From positions 1 through 16,793 of the forward strand of contig JBJXGV010000054.1 of NCBI GenBank assembly GCA_046160485.1: 16,793 nucleotides of DNA, given 5' to 3'. Below are positions 1 to 7,016 of the stretch, one piece after another. The notes under the pieces are model-generated. The model did no database searches, had not been told where the DNA came from, and was given only the letters and a program-made list of their open reading frames with translations. The DNA is from JBJXGV01 sp046160485. Lineage in GTDB: Bacteria; Orphanbacterota; Orphanbacteria; JBJXGV01. A program made the position numbers and the translations under genes. Every line of letters starts with the position of its first letter. The stretch's first letter is position 1.

Positions 1-175
1 GTCTCCAGCGCCTCCGTTCCCTCAATCGTGGCTTGTCGGCCGGGTCGGGTTACCCATCTGAATACCGAGGTCGCGTATCGCGCCTCCAGCGCAAGATCGG
101 CACCCCGAGCCCGGCTCACATCCTCTCCCCAAACTCCCGGCTTGAGGAGAACTCTCGCTGACTGATGTGATCGTA

Positions 176-2044
176 CTAGCGCACGAGTAGCACGCGCTGC
201 GTCGCCCGGTCGGCTACCGTCGAGAGATCGACGAAATACACGCCGGTCGCAACGCGCGCGCCTCGATCGTCGCGGCCGTCCCACGCGAATTCGTGAACGC
301 CCGACGAACGCATGCCATTCTCGAGCTGCCGCACGCGGCGCCCCGCCGGGTCGACGATGCTCAGCCGCACCGGAACGTCCGACGCGAGCGCATACCTTAT
401 CGACGTGCTTCCGCGAAACGGATTCGGCGCCACGTGTTCGATCCGCATCCCATCGACGGAGCCTTGCGACGGCAGCGATGGGACGTCGACGGCGGTGTCC
501 TCGACGATCTGCAGATGCGCGTCGACGGGCACGTTGGTCAGAACTTGCTCGCCGCGATTCGGCCAGCGCACCGTCAGCACGTCGATGACCGTCGCGTCGC
601 CGAGGCCGAAGTGTCCGCGCAGCGTATGGCTGCAGTAGCCGTCTGAGCCCGTGATCTGCCGCACTTGCGTGACGACGTTGCCGCCGATCGTCGCGGTCGC
701 CGTGATCTTGCAGCCGATGCCGGACCGATTGCTGATCACGCCGATGCAATCGAACGTGAGCCAGTGGTTGCCGTTCGACTGCGCGCCGTTCACGTAGTAA
801 CCGTTCACCTGCCCGACGCCCATCCAGTTGGCGATGCAAAGATCGAGATCGCCGTCGCCGTCCGAGTCGCCCCACGCCGCGCCGTACGCCCAGCCTGAAT
901 CGGACGATGCCGCGCTCGTCTGGTCGCGGATCAGCGCGCCGCCGTCATTGCGGTAGTAAAAGTTGCGCCGCAGCGTCGAAGGATTGGGCGCGAACCCGTT
1001 CGTGACCATGAGGTCGAGGTCGCCGTCGTTGTCCCAGTCCGCCCAGTGCGTGCCGACGGTCCAGCCGTTCGGCATCGCGGGACCCTGATCCAAGACGCGC
1101 ACGAACGTCGGCATCCCCGTTTCCGCGAGTTCGTTTCGGTAGACGAAATCCGGTTCGCCCGAGAAGTTCGCCACGATCAAGTCGAAGTCGCCGTCGTTGT
1201 CGTAGTCGCCCCAGCTCGCGCTGAACGAGTCGCCGCCGTCGTTCGTGAGCGCGCCCGCGTTCACGGCTTCGAAGTCGGCGATACCGGTCTCGACGAGGCG
1301 ATTGCGAAACAGCTCGTTGTTCTGCCCCGCCTCGTTAGCGATGAACACGTCGACATCGCCGTCATCGTCGTAATCCGCCCAGCTTGCTTGGCGCGAGATC
1401 GTGTTGTCGTTCACGAGAGGGCCGGTCGTGACCTCGACGAGCGCGCCGCCGTCGTTGCGGTAGAGCAGGTTCGCGCGGAAGGTCGTGCCCGTGCCCGAGT
1501 TCGTCACGTAGAGGTCGAGATCGCCATCCGCGTCGTAGTCGACCCACGCGGCGCCTTCGGAGTAGCTCGCCGTGTTCACGGCAGGGCCGGTGGTCACTCG
1601 CGCGAACGACCCGCCGCCGAGGTTATCGAAGAGCGCGTTGACCTCGCCGTACCAGCTCACGACGAAGAGATCGGGATCCCCGTCGTTGTCGTAGTCGCCC
1701 CACGTGGCGCCGTCCGAACGCAGGCTGTCGAGCGCGATCGCCGCGGTCATGTCGCGCACGAAGACGCCGCCGTCGTTCCGGTAGTACTCGTCGTTCTCGA
1801 AGAGCGTGCCGCCGTTGGAGACGAAAAGGTCGAGGTCGCCGTCGCCGTCGGTGTCGGCCCAGTTGACGCTTCGAGAGCTGCCGGCGGCGATCGCGGGGTG
1901 CGCGCCCAGCACACGCGTCAGGTTTTGCGCCACGCTGGGGCCGGCCGCCATCGCGACGCCGAGCAGCGCGAGGCAGAGCGAACGAGCGAGGAAGTTACGA
2001 CGGGCGAGGGCGCACAGACGGGCACAACGAAAGGGGTTCGGCAT
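176..2044 (-). CDS. Secreted VCBS/FG-GAP repeat protein with ASPIC/UnbV domain and FlgD-Ig-like tail
   Basis: A 622-residue exported protein of unknown exact role. It has a long signal peptide (basic N-region, hydrophobic core about 20-34, likely cleavage after SVAQ near residue 40). Seven acidic repeats of the form W-x-D-x-D-x-DGD-x-D start near residues 62, 115, 167, 222, 278, 334 and 391. These are calcium-binding VCBS/FG-GAP-type motifs about 53-57 residues apart, which suits a seven-bladed beta-propeller. Residues about 427-515 (GNHWL, SNRSGIG, HFGLG, WPNRGEQ) match the ASPIC/UnbV domain. Residues about 538-622 form a FlgD-Ig-like / type-IX-sorting-like module (GRRVR, WDGRDDRG, GVYF, final Arg). 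The ATG has a GGAGG 10 bases upstream. The family is usually surface-exposed, often with adhesion-like roles; the export route is inferred from the tail. Confidence 0.88.
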   Translation of the reverse strand: MPNPFRCARLCALARRNFLARSLCLALLGVAMAAGPSVAQNLTRVLGAHPAIAAGSSRSVNWADTDGDGDLDLFVSNGGTLFENDEYYRNDGGVFVRDMTAAIALDSLRSDGATWGDYDNDGDPDLFVVSWYGEVNALFDNLGGGSFARVTTGPAVNTASYSEGAAWVDYDADGDLDLYVTNSGTGTTFRANLLYRNDGGALVEVTTGPLVNDNTISRQASWADYDDDGDVDVFIANEAGQNNELFRNRLVETGIADFEAVNAGALTNDGGDSFSASWGDYDNDGDFDLIVANFSGEPDFVYRNELAETGMPTFVRVLDQGPAMPNGWTVGTHWADWDNDGDLDLMVTNGFAPNPSTLRRNFYYRNDGGALIRDQTSAASSDSGWAYGAAWGDSDGDGDLDLCIANWMGVGQVNGYYVNGAQSNGNHWLTFDCIGVISNRSGIGCKITATATIGGNVVTQVRQITGSDGYCSHTLRGHFGLGDATVIDVLTVRWPNRGEQVLTNVPVDAHLQIVEDTAVDVPSLPSQGSVDGMRIEHVAPNPFRGSTSIRYALASDVPVRLSIVDPAGRRVRQLENGMRSSGVHEFAWDGRDDRGARVATGVYFVDLSTVADRATQRVLLVR

Positions 2045-2224
2045 GAGCGATAGGCCTCCGGTGAACGGATTGCGCGCGGGGCGGGAGCGCGGGAACGCCC
2101 CCCGCGAACCGGGAGGCGACTGCTAATAACTTAGCCGCGCGGCGTTGCGCCGCCTAGTCCCCCGGCCGAAGATTTCGTGCGCGTCGCGGAATATTCTCGG
2201 CTGATCGCCCTCGGCTCGTTCCCT

Positions 2225-2230
2225 TATACT
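2225..2230 (+). promoter_or_regulatory. Possible -10 element of the selenoprotein gene
   Basis: TATACT matches five of the six bases of the TATAAT consensus and lies 44 bases before the ATG at 2274, in an otherwise GC-rich stretch between divergent genes. No good -35 hexamer is seen 16-18 bases upstream (TGATCG at 2202 is poor), so this is only a candidate. Confidence 0.3.
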
Positions 2231-2273
2231 GTTGTCCGATTCGCGCGATCACCGCACCTTGGAGCCCGATCGA

Positions 2274-2840
2274 ATGAACCGTAATTTCTTCCGTCTCGTG
2301 GCCGCAACGACGCTCCTCGTCTTCGTCTTACTCGGTTGCGGCGACGACAAGCCGACCGAACCCAGGGATTCGCTCGATCCCGCCGGACAGGTACCGGACT
2401 TCGCGATCGTCGACGTGAATCCGAACTCGAGCACAGCGAATCAGTCGGTTTCGCCGAGGAACTATGTCGACAAGGTGTCGGCGTGGTACTTCGGCCATGC
2501 GACCTGAGCGTACTGCCGTAGCCAGTTCGGCTACCTCGATCAGATGCAGGCCGAGATCAACGCCGACACGATGAATGTCGCAATCCAGATTCTGGGCGTG
2601 AACGGAATCGGCCAAGAATCGGGAAACGCGCAAACGTGCGCGAACCGCATCCTCCCGTGGTTGCAGGACACGACCCCGCAGAACGTCTGGAATAAATGGG
2701 CGATCGTCTACCGCGACGTCGTGATCGTCGACGCGATCAACCGGCCCGTCGCCGTCTTCAATCTCACGACGAAAAACCTGGCAGAGCCGGCTAACTACGA
2801 CTCGCTCATGACGCTTCTACTCGGAGCCGCGACCAGGTAA
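2274..2840 (+). CDS. Probable selenocysteine-containing thioredoxin-like lipoprotein (UxxC motif; TGA at codon 78 read through)
   Basis: Reading continues in one frame from ATG 2274 to TAA 2838-2840 (188 residues) if TGA 2505-2507 is decoded as selenocysteine. ATG was chosen over an upstream TTG (2232) because GGAG lies 9 bases before it and it starts a clean lipoprotein signal: basic N-region, hydrophobic core, lipobox LLGC with Cys22, then a polar DDKPTEP linker. Around the TGA the protein reads AWYFGHAT-U78-AY-C81-RSQFGYL. This is a thioredoxin-type strand-redox motif-helix with U-x-x-C in place of C-x-x-C. Later segments (VAIQILGVN, LPWLQD, YRDVVIVDA...PVAVFNLT) fit the remaining strands of a thioredoxin/TlpA/AhpC-like fold. 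Cys122 is a further cysteine. Codons after the TGA keep a strong G/C third-position bias, so the downstream half is still under coding constraint. Likely a lipid-anchored thiol oxidoreductase or peroxidase; the substrate is unknown. A pseudogene with a point nonsense mutation is the alternative. Confidence 0.85.
2505..2507 (+). other. In-frame TGA, probable selenocysteine codon
   Basis: This TGA is codon 78 of the reading frame that starts at 2274. It takes the place of the first cysteine of a thioredoxin-type C-x-x-C motif (U-Ala-Tyr-Cys), the most common location for selenocysteine in bacterial redox proteins. The frame is open on both sides of it. Confidence 0.8.
2518..2534 (+). promoter_or_regulatory. 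SECIS-like hairpin for selenocysteine insertion
   Basis: A perfect 6-bp stem (GTAGCC / GGCTAC) closes a 5-base loop, AGTTC. The stem begins 10 bases after the TGA and the loop begins 16 bases after it. The loop has G as its second base, followed by T. Published bacterial SECIS models require a short apical stem-loop at about this distance with a G among the first two loop bases; the E. coli fdhF element also needs a loop G-U for SelB. No long lower stem was found. The hairpin lies within coding sequence (R-S-Q-F-G-Y). Confidence 0.68.
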
Positions 2841-2861
2841 TTTCCGAGCGCTCGCGCCTTT

Positions 2862-2900
2862 GACGCGTTCTTCGCGTCGACAGATCCGATTGGGGATCTG
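2862..2900. terminator. Two adjacent hairpins between converging genes, candidate bidirectional terminator
   Basis: The first hairpin is GACGCG-TTCTT-CGCGTC (2862-2878), extendable by a wobble and an A-T pair. The second is CAGATCC-GATTGG-GGATCTG (2881-2900), a perfect 7-bp stem. They lie between the stop of the plus-strand selenoprotein gene (2840) and the stop of the minus-strand lipoprotein gene (2986). No clear T-tract follows on either strand, so intrinsic termination is only suggested. Confidence 0.4.
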
Positions 2901-2985
2901 GGCAGTGCGTCTACACGGTACGGACGGAGACCGGGACGTCCTCGGGGCGGCGGTTGCTAGTACGGTAGTCGCCGCACGAGGCGCG

Positions 2986-4038
2986 TTACTGGATCAGTCT
3001 GGCGCGAACGACGCGAGTCGTGGTGGCGCCTCGCCTGTCGATCACGCTGAGCCACCAGTATGTTCCATCGAACGCGAGCCCGTGGACATCGAGACCCGCG
3101 AGCGCGTAGGTCGCTTTGGCGCGCCATGGCGGTCCCTCGATCCGCGCGATGCCGCTTGCGCCGAGCGCCGCGTACGTCACATCGCCGATGTTCTCCAGTC
3201 CCTCCGCCGGCTGAAACAGATCCACGCTGTCGATAACGCCCTTGCTAGCGTCGAACACATGAATCGTGTTGGCTGAACTGATGCACACGGCCCCCGCGCT
3301 CGTGATCGAGAGCCCGCGGATCGCCGTCGCGCCGACGAATCGTGTCGCAAGCCGCGTCTCGCCCGTCACGCCATCGAGCTTGTAGAGGCGCCGCTCCAAC
3401 CAATCATCTCCCCAGAGGCACTCCGGCGTGTACGCAACGGCGTTCCCGGAATGCGAAACGGGAATCGACAGATCGATTTGCATGTTCATCGCCGGGTTCA
3501 TTCGCTGGATCGGAATGCCGAGCACTCGCCCCGGAAACAGGATGCCCGTTCCGTCCCACGCGAAATCGGTTGGGACGAGATCGGGCGCGTCGAACTGGGC
3601 GAGCACTTCGATCGTGCCGAGCCAGCTTTCGGGGTCGGGCATGACCGTGGTGCGCGTGAAGACGAGTGAGTCGCCGCCGTCCGTACGCTGAAGGACGAGG
3701 AGCGAGTCGTTCCCGGAAAGCATCGCGATCGGCCCCGTGCCGCCGATGCGAATGATGCCGGCGTCTTCGTCGAGCGCTTCCCACTCGTTCGAAGCCATTG
3801 TCCGAATACCGATGCCGCGCTCGATCAATTCGATGGAAATGCCGCCGGCGCCGACGCGCATCCAGTACGTCGCGCCGCCGAGAGAGTCGGTCTGCGCCGT
3901 GTAGTCTCCGGCAAGGCGCTGCGCGAACGCGTTCGCCATCGGCGCGGGGCTGCTCGAATCGTCACACGCGATCGCGAGTAAGAGCAGCGCCCAGAGTCGC
4001 AGCATTCCATGCGAGCGTGAGAAGCGAGTCCGTTCCAC
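2986..4038 (-). CDS. Hypothetical lipoprotein, propeller-like repeats
   Basis: No family was recognised. The listed start is a GTG two bases after the stop codon of the DUF4331 gene (350 residues). An ATG at 4005 would give a shorter 339-residue protein, and its short signal peptide with a lipobox (LAIAC, Cys14) is equally plausible. After the lipobox comes an Asp/Ser-rich linker. The first half (about residues 40-135) has alternating strand patterns like a small barrel or immunoglobulin-type domain. The second half (about 145-350) has repeated W-D-G-T, W-G-D-D-W and F-D-G-T-Y-W-W segments that recall beta-propeller blades. It is probably cotranscribed with the upstream DUF4331 gene and anchored in a membrane facing the periplasm or exterior. 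Confidence 0.8.
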   Translation of the reverse strand: MERTRFSRSHGMLRLWALLLLAIACDDSSSPAPMANAFAQRLAGDYTAQTDSLGGATYWMRVGAGGISIELIERGIGIRTMASNEWEALDEDAGIIRIGGTGPIAMLSGNDSLLVLQRTDGGDSLVFTRTTVMPDPESWLGTIEVLAQFDAPDLVPTDFAWDGTGILFPGRVLGIPIQRMNPAMNMQIDLSIPVSHSGNAVAYTPECLWGDDWLERRLYKLDGVTGETRLATRFVGATAIRGLSITSAGAVCISSANTIHVFDASKGVIDSVDLFQPAEGLENIGDVTYAALGASGIARIEGPPWRAKATYALAGLDVHGLAFDGTYWWLSVIDRRGATTTRVVRARLIQ

Positions 4039-4040
4039 GA

Positions 4041-5030
4041 TCAGATCTTGTGCGGCGGCCCCAGATAGGGGAACTCGGCGAGCAGGTCGGTATGTGGGCC
4101 GACACCGTCACTCGTCACCTTCCCGTTTGTGAAGAGACTCAGGAAGTGGTCGATCGCGTCTTCGGTGAGCGCGCGCCCGTTGGCGGGGTACGCCGCCGGC
4201 CGCCGGGCGTCGTACGGCATGATGTCGGGCAATAGCGACCTGGCGACGCGCTTCGCCTCCTCCGGCGCGTACCCACCGCTGTGCTCCAACGAATGCGCGA
4301 ACGTGTCGACCCAGCGAGCGTCGTTCACCGGCTCTCCCGCGAGGTAGTGATTCTTCTCTTCGTTGGGGCATAGGAAGTTGGACACCTCAGGGCGGGCTCC
4401 GCGGTCGATTTGGGTCCAGCCCGCTTTCGCGTTGGCGTCCTGGAGCAGCGCCCGCATCCAAATTCCGATAGCACCGGCGGACCCGAGCGCCTGATTCGGC
4501 ACCTCGAGCACGATGCCGCACACGTTCTTGTCGATCATCAGATCCTTCCCGGTGAATTGGAAACCGTTGAGGATGCCCTCCGCGTCGATGAAGAAGGGGT
4601 CGCTCCTCCAACCCGCGAAGAAACGGTAGCCGCCGCTCTCCGAGACTTTCGCTTCCGGCCCGATCGACACGGGCACATCCTTGAAGAGAATCTCCCCGGC
4701 GTCGCCGATCCCCGCGGCGTCGGCGCCGGTAACGCGACGCACCGTCGCAGTCCTCCCCCCCCCAGCCGCATCGGAGAACCGAACGCGGTACGCGATGTCG
4801 GCCACGGAGTCGCCGTTCGTGTCGATCTTGAGTTCGTAGATTGCCTCGGTCGCGAAGGGGGCGCTCGTCGTGGGACCCGGCGGATTGACGGTGAACGACG
4901 GGTGCGCGTTCATCACAAAGATCGACTTACTTGCGTCGCCCGGCCTGGGGAACGCATACAGATCGCACAGGTCGAGCCGCGGGTCTCCAAGCGGGCAGGA
5001 AAAATCGGGTCCGGAAAAGTGGTGGGACAT
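4041..5030 (-). CDS. DUF4331 family protein
   Basis: A 329-residue protein of the DUF4331 family, whose biochemical role is not established. Recognisable family features are the N-terminal SHHFSGP, the DLCDLYAFP segment (residues about 20-28), MNAHPSF (about 40-46), and YELKIDTNGD (about 65-74) followed by the strand AYRVRFS. No signal peptide is seen at the chosen start. ATG 5030 has a textbook AGGAGG 4 bases upstream. The stop codon TGA (4041-4043) lies two bases before a GTG start of the lipoprotein gene downstream, so the two are probably one transcript. A run of nine C's (plus strand 4755-4763) lies inside the gene and the frame is intact across it. Confidence 0.88.
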   Translation of the reverse strand: MSHHFSGPDFSCPLGDPRLDLCDLYAFPRPGDASKSIFVMNAHPSFTVNPPGPTTSAPFATEAIYELKIDTNGDSVADIAYRVRFSDAAGGGRTATVRRVTGADAAGIGDAGEILFKDVPVSIGPEAKVSESGGYRFFAGWRSDPFFIDAEGILNGFQFTGKDLMIDKNVCGIVLEVPNQALGSAGAIGIWMRALLQDANAKAGWTQIDRGARPEVSNFLCPNEEKNHYLAGEPVNDARWVDTFAHSLEHSGGYAPEEAKRVARSLLPDIMPYDARRPAAYPANGRALTEDAIDHFLSLFTNGKVTSDGVGPHTDLLAEFPYLGPPHKI

Positions 5031-5197
5031 GTTTCCTCCTCGGTCATGTGCCCCGCGCGGGTTATCGGAGGCGGCGAGTCTGGCGCAAACAGGGAGGATG
5101 TGTCCAGCACATCACGACACGTGAGTGAATGGAAAACGCGGCAGGGGCGGCGTAGCCGTGTCACCTGCTTCTCGATTCCGCGTCGTCTAGCGGGAAC

Positions 5198-6301
5198 CTA
5201 TCGCGGCCCGGTCGCTATGAAGTGGAAGGTGTCGTCGGTGAGAACGCCCGCGGAGTTGTAGATGCGGATCGCCACGTTGCCCTGGACGGGAGTGGCGACG
5301 GCGAGCGAGCGAGTGGAATTGCCGTGGCTGGCAACGACGGAGGGCCTGTCGCTGAAAGGCGTGCTGAAGAAGACCGTGTAGGAGCCTGCGGCGGTGCGCG
5401 CGACGGTCCAGCCGCTGCCGAATCCGATGGTGCCGTTGCTATTCGCGGTGCCGCGGATGGTGCGGAGGTTCTCGTCGGCGCTGGCTGCGAAGTACTGCCC
5501 GGCTGGACCTAGCTTGACGTCGCCGCGAACGTCCAGCTTCGCAGTGGGCGACTGCGTGCCGATGCCGACCTTGCCATCGGCTTTCGCGGTCAAGGCGGCA
5601 AAACTTGTATAGAGGATGACGTCGGCAACGTAGGACGCCAGGTAGGTGTTTCTGTCTTGGCTGCTTCCGTCTCCGACCCAGCCCAGCGCGGTGCCGTCGG
5701 ATTCATTGAATCCGATCCATGCCGTATTCGCGTTGCCAGATCCCGAGCCCTGGACGCGAACTCCCTCATCCTGTGTCTGGATGTGAAGGGTGGCCCCCGG
5801 CGTTGTCGTCCCGATCCCCACCTTGCCGCTACCGTCCACGAACACGGCGCTCGCCGGCGAGCCATCCGCGGCGTCGAGCGAGAACGCCGCGTTGGCGTGG
5901 CTGGCCATCGGTGTCGCCGTGAGCTGCTGGCGCGGGCTCAGCACGACGAACCCGGTCGCGTCAGCACACGCGAGCCCCGTGTCCCCGCGAACTTCGATCT
6001 CCAGGTGACGTTGCGCGGTCGTCGCGTACTGCTGGCCGAAGTCGAGCTGCGCGGTGAACACCCCGTCGACGACATCGACGTCGTCGGAGCACAACGTCGA
6101 ACCGAGCTGCGCGCCGCCCGTCGCCGCGTCGAACAGACGGAATCGGAAATCGTGCAAGCCGCTCGTCGGCGCGCCGGCGTCATCCAACTGCCCTTGATAA
6201 GTGAAGGCCGTGCCCTGGGCGTGCGCGGGTGAATGCGCGAGAACGGCGTATAGCAGTGTGGCGGCGAAAACCAGCGAGCCTTGGATCGGTGTGTTTTTCA
6301 T
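5198..6301 (-). CDS. Secreted tail-fibre-like protein with GIGTxxP repeats
   Basis: A 367-residue exported protein of unknown role. The signal peptide spans residues 1 to about 28 (cleavage near AHA-QG). Residues about 30-130 (FTYQGQL, HDFRFRLFDA, LEIEVRGDTG, LSPRQQLTATPMA) form the domain that commonly precedes such repeats in secreted proteins of environmental bacteria. Two copies of a K-V-G-I-G-T-x-x-P-x-x-x-L motif lie at residues about 160-172 and 244-256. This motif is typical of phage tail-fibre and trimeric adhesin-like stalks. The C-terminal about 80 residues look like a compact all-beta head domain. It lacks the FlgD-like tail carried by the other secreted proteins here. ATG 6301 has AAAGGAG 8 bases or so upstream. 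Confidence 0.82.
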   Translation of the reverse strand: MKNTPIQGSLVFAATLLYAVLAHSPAHAQGTAFTYQGQLDDAGAPTSGLHDFRFRLFDAATGGAQLGSTLCSDDVDVVDGVFTAQLDFGQQYATTAQRHLEIEVRGDTGLACADATGFVVLSPRQQLTATPMASHANAAFSLDAADGSPASAVFVDGSGKVGIGTTTPGATLHIQTQDEGVRVQGSGSGNANTAWIGFNESDGTALGWVGDGSSQDRNTYLASYVADVILYTSFAALTAKADGKVGIGTQSPTAKLDVRGDVKLGPAGQYFAASADENLRTIRGTANSNGTIGFGSGWTVARTAAGSYTVFFSTPFSDRPSVVASHGNSTRSLAVATPVQGNVAIRIYNSAGVLTDDTFHFIATGPR

Positions 6302-6506
6302 CGCGATAACTCCTTTGCACGGAGGCCAACGAGGAGATCAGCCCGGTAGGCCGGTGAATGTCTGTGAAGACACGTGCGCCGGAATCCGATCGGAGGTGAC
6401 ATGAAATGACGCCCGCGCTCGATCGGCGCGGACGCCCCGAGCCGTGGTAGAGTCGGCCGCTCAGAGAGCGATCGAACGAATCGAATCACCTTGTCGAGGA
6501 GTCACC

Positions 6507-6716
6507 ATGGCGAACGCACCCGGCACGTGGCGCGCTTGCAGCAACTGCAAGGCCCCCATTTCGTACGGCGCGACCTACCTGATCTGCAGCGTATCGACGT
6601 GCAACCGCAAGCGAACCGGAATGGTCTTCTGCTGCATCGGTTGCTGGGACGCGCATGTGCCCGTGGCGAATCACCGCAGCGCGTCGGCCGAGGAGGTTCA
6701 GGCGCCGAAGCAGTAG
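6507..6716 (+). CDS. Small Cys-rich putative zinc-binding protein
   Basis: A 69-residue protein starting at ATG 6507, which has GAGGA six bases upstream; an in-frame upstream start at 6444 lacks such support. Cysteines are paired as C11-x2-C14, C27-x4-C32 and C42-C43-x2-C46, followed by H50 and H56. This could hold one or two zinc ions in a zinc-ribbon or treble-clef-like fold. The order WRACSNCKAPI, CSVSTCNRKRTG, FCCIGCWDAH resembles a small conserved protein family of unknown function. The C-terminal 12 residues are polar. It is divergent from the secreted protein at 5198-6301, and its stop is only 12 bases from the stop of the converging gene at 6729. Confidence 0.82.
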   Translation: MANAPGTWRACSNCKAPISYGATYLICSVSTCNRKRTGMVFCCIGCWDAHVPVANHRSASAEEVQAPKQ

Positions 6717-6728
6717 CGCCCGCACACC

Positions 6729-7016
6729 TCAACTGCCCCAGTTCGTGAAGAGCCCGACGGCCAGCTCCACCCAAAGCCAGACGAACACAGCGACGATCGC
6801 GAGCGCCGCGGCGACGCGGTACTTGCCCGTCTTCCTGATGACCAGGTCAAGCATCAGGCCCGCGACGAAGATCATGGCGCCCATCGCGATGAAATCGAAC
6901 AGGCTCCAGTTCACTTCGCTCGAGAACTGCATCGCCACGAGAGGAATCAGCAGTAGTCCGGCGGTGACGAGCGCAACACGAGTGATGTTCTTGCTTGGGA
7001 AGAGCATCGACGTCAT
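6729..7016 (-). CDS. Small three-helix membrane protein, partner of CreD
   Basis: A 95-residue membrane protein. Its ATG overlaps the CreD stop codon as ATGA (7016-7013), with AGGAG seven to eight bases upstream, so the two are almost certainly translationally coupled. Three hydrophobic segments are seen at about residues 12-30, 39-60 and 67-91. The segment LLLIPLVAMQFSSEVNWSLF-DF is a conserved-looking signature that I associate with a small uncharacterised bacterial membrane protein family, but I cannot name it with confidence. Longer readings into the CreD gene in this frame are out-of-frame shadow. Confidence 0.82.
   Translation of the reverse strand: MTSMLFPSKNITRVALVTAGLLLIPLVAMQFSSEVNWSLFDFIAMGAMIFVAGLMLDLVIRKTGKYRVAAALAIVAVFVWLWVELAVGLFTNWGS

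Noticed and set aside
1..175. Plus-strand frame open from the left edge to a TGA at 160-162
   Set aside because: It has no coding-like codon-position bias and no recognisable protein. The stretch looks non-coding.
1046..2053. Long plus-strand open frame opposite the VCBS gene
   Set aside because: It is a low-complexity Val/Ala/Arg-rich shadow created by the repeated acidic motifs of the real minus-strand gene.
2505..2507. TGA as a simple nonsense mutation of a pseudogene
   Set aside because: The frame is unbroken on both sides, codon bias continues downstream, the TGA sits exactly on a redox cysteine site and a SECIS-like hairpin follows. Kept only as the alternative explanation.
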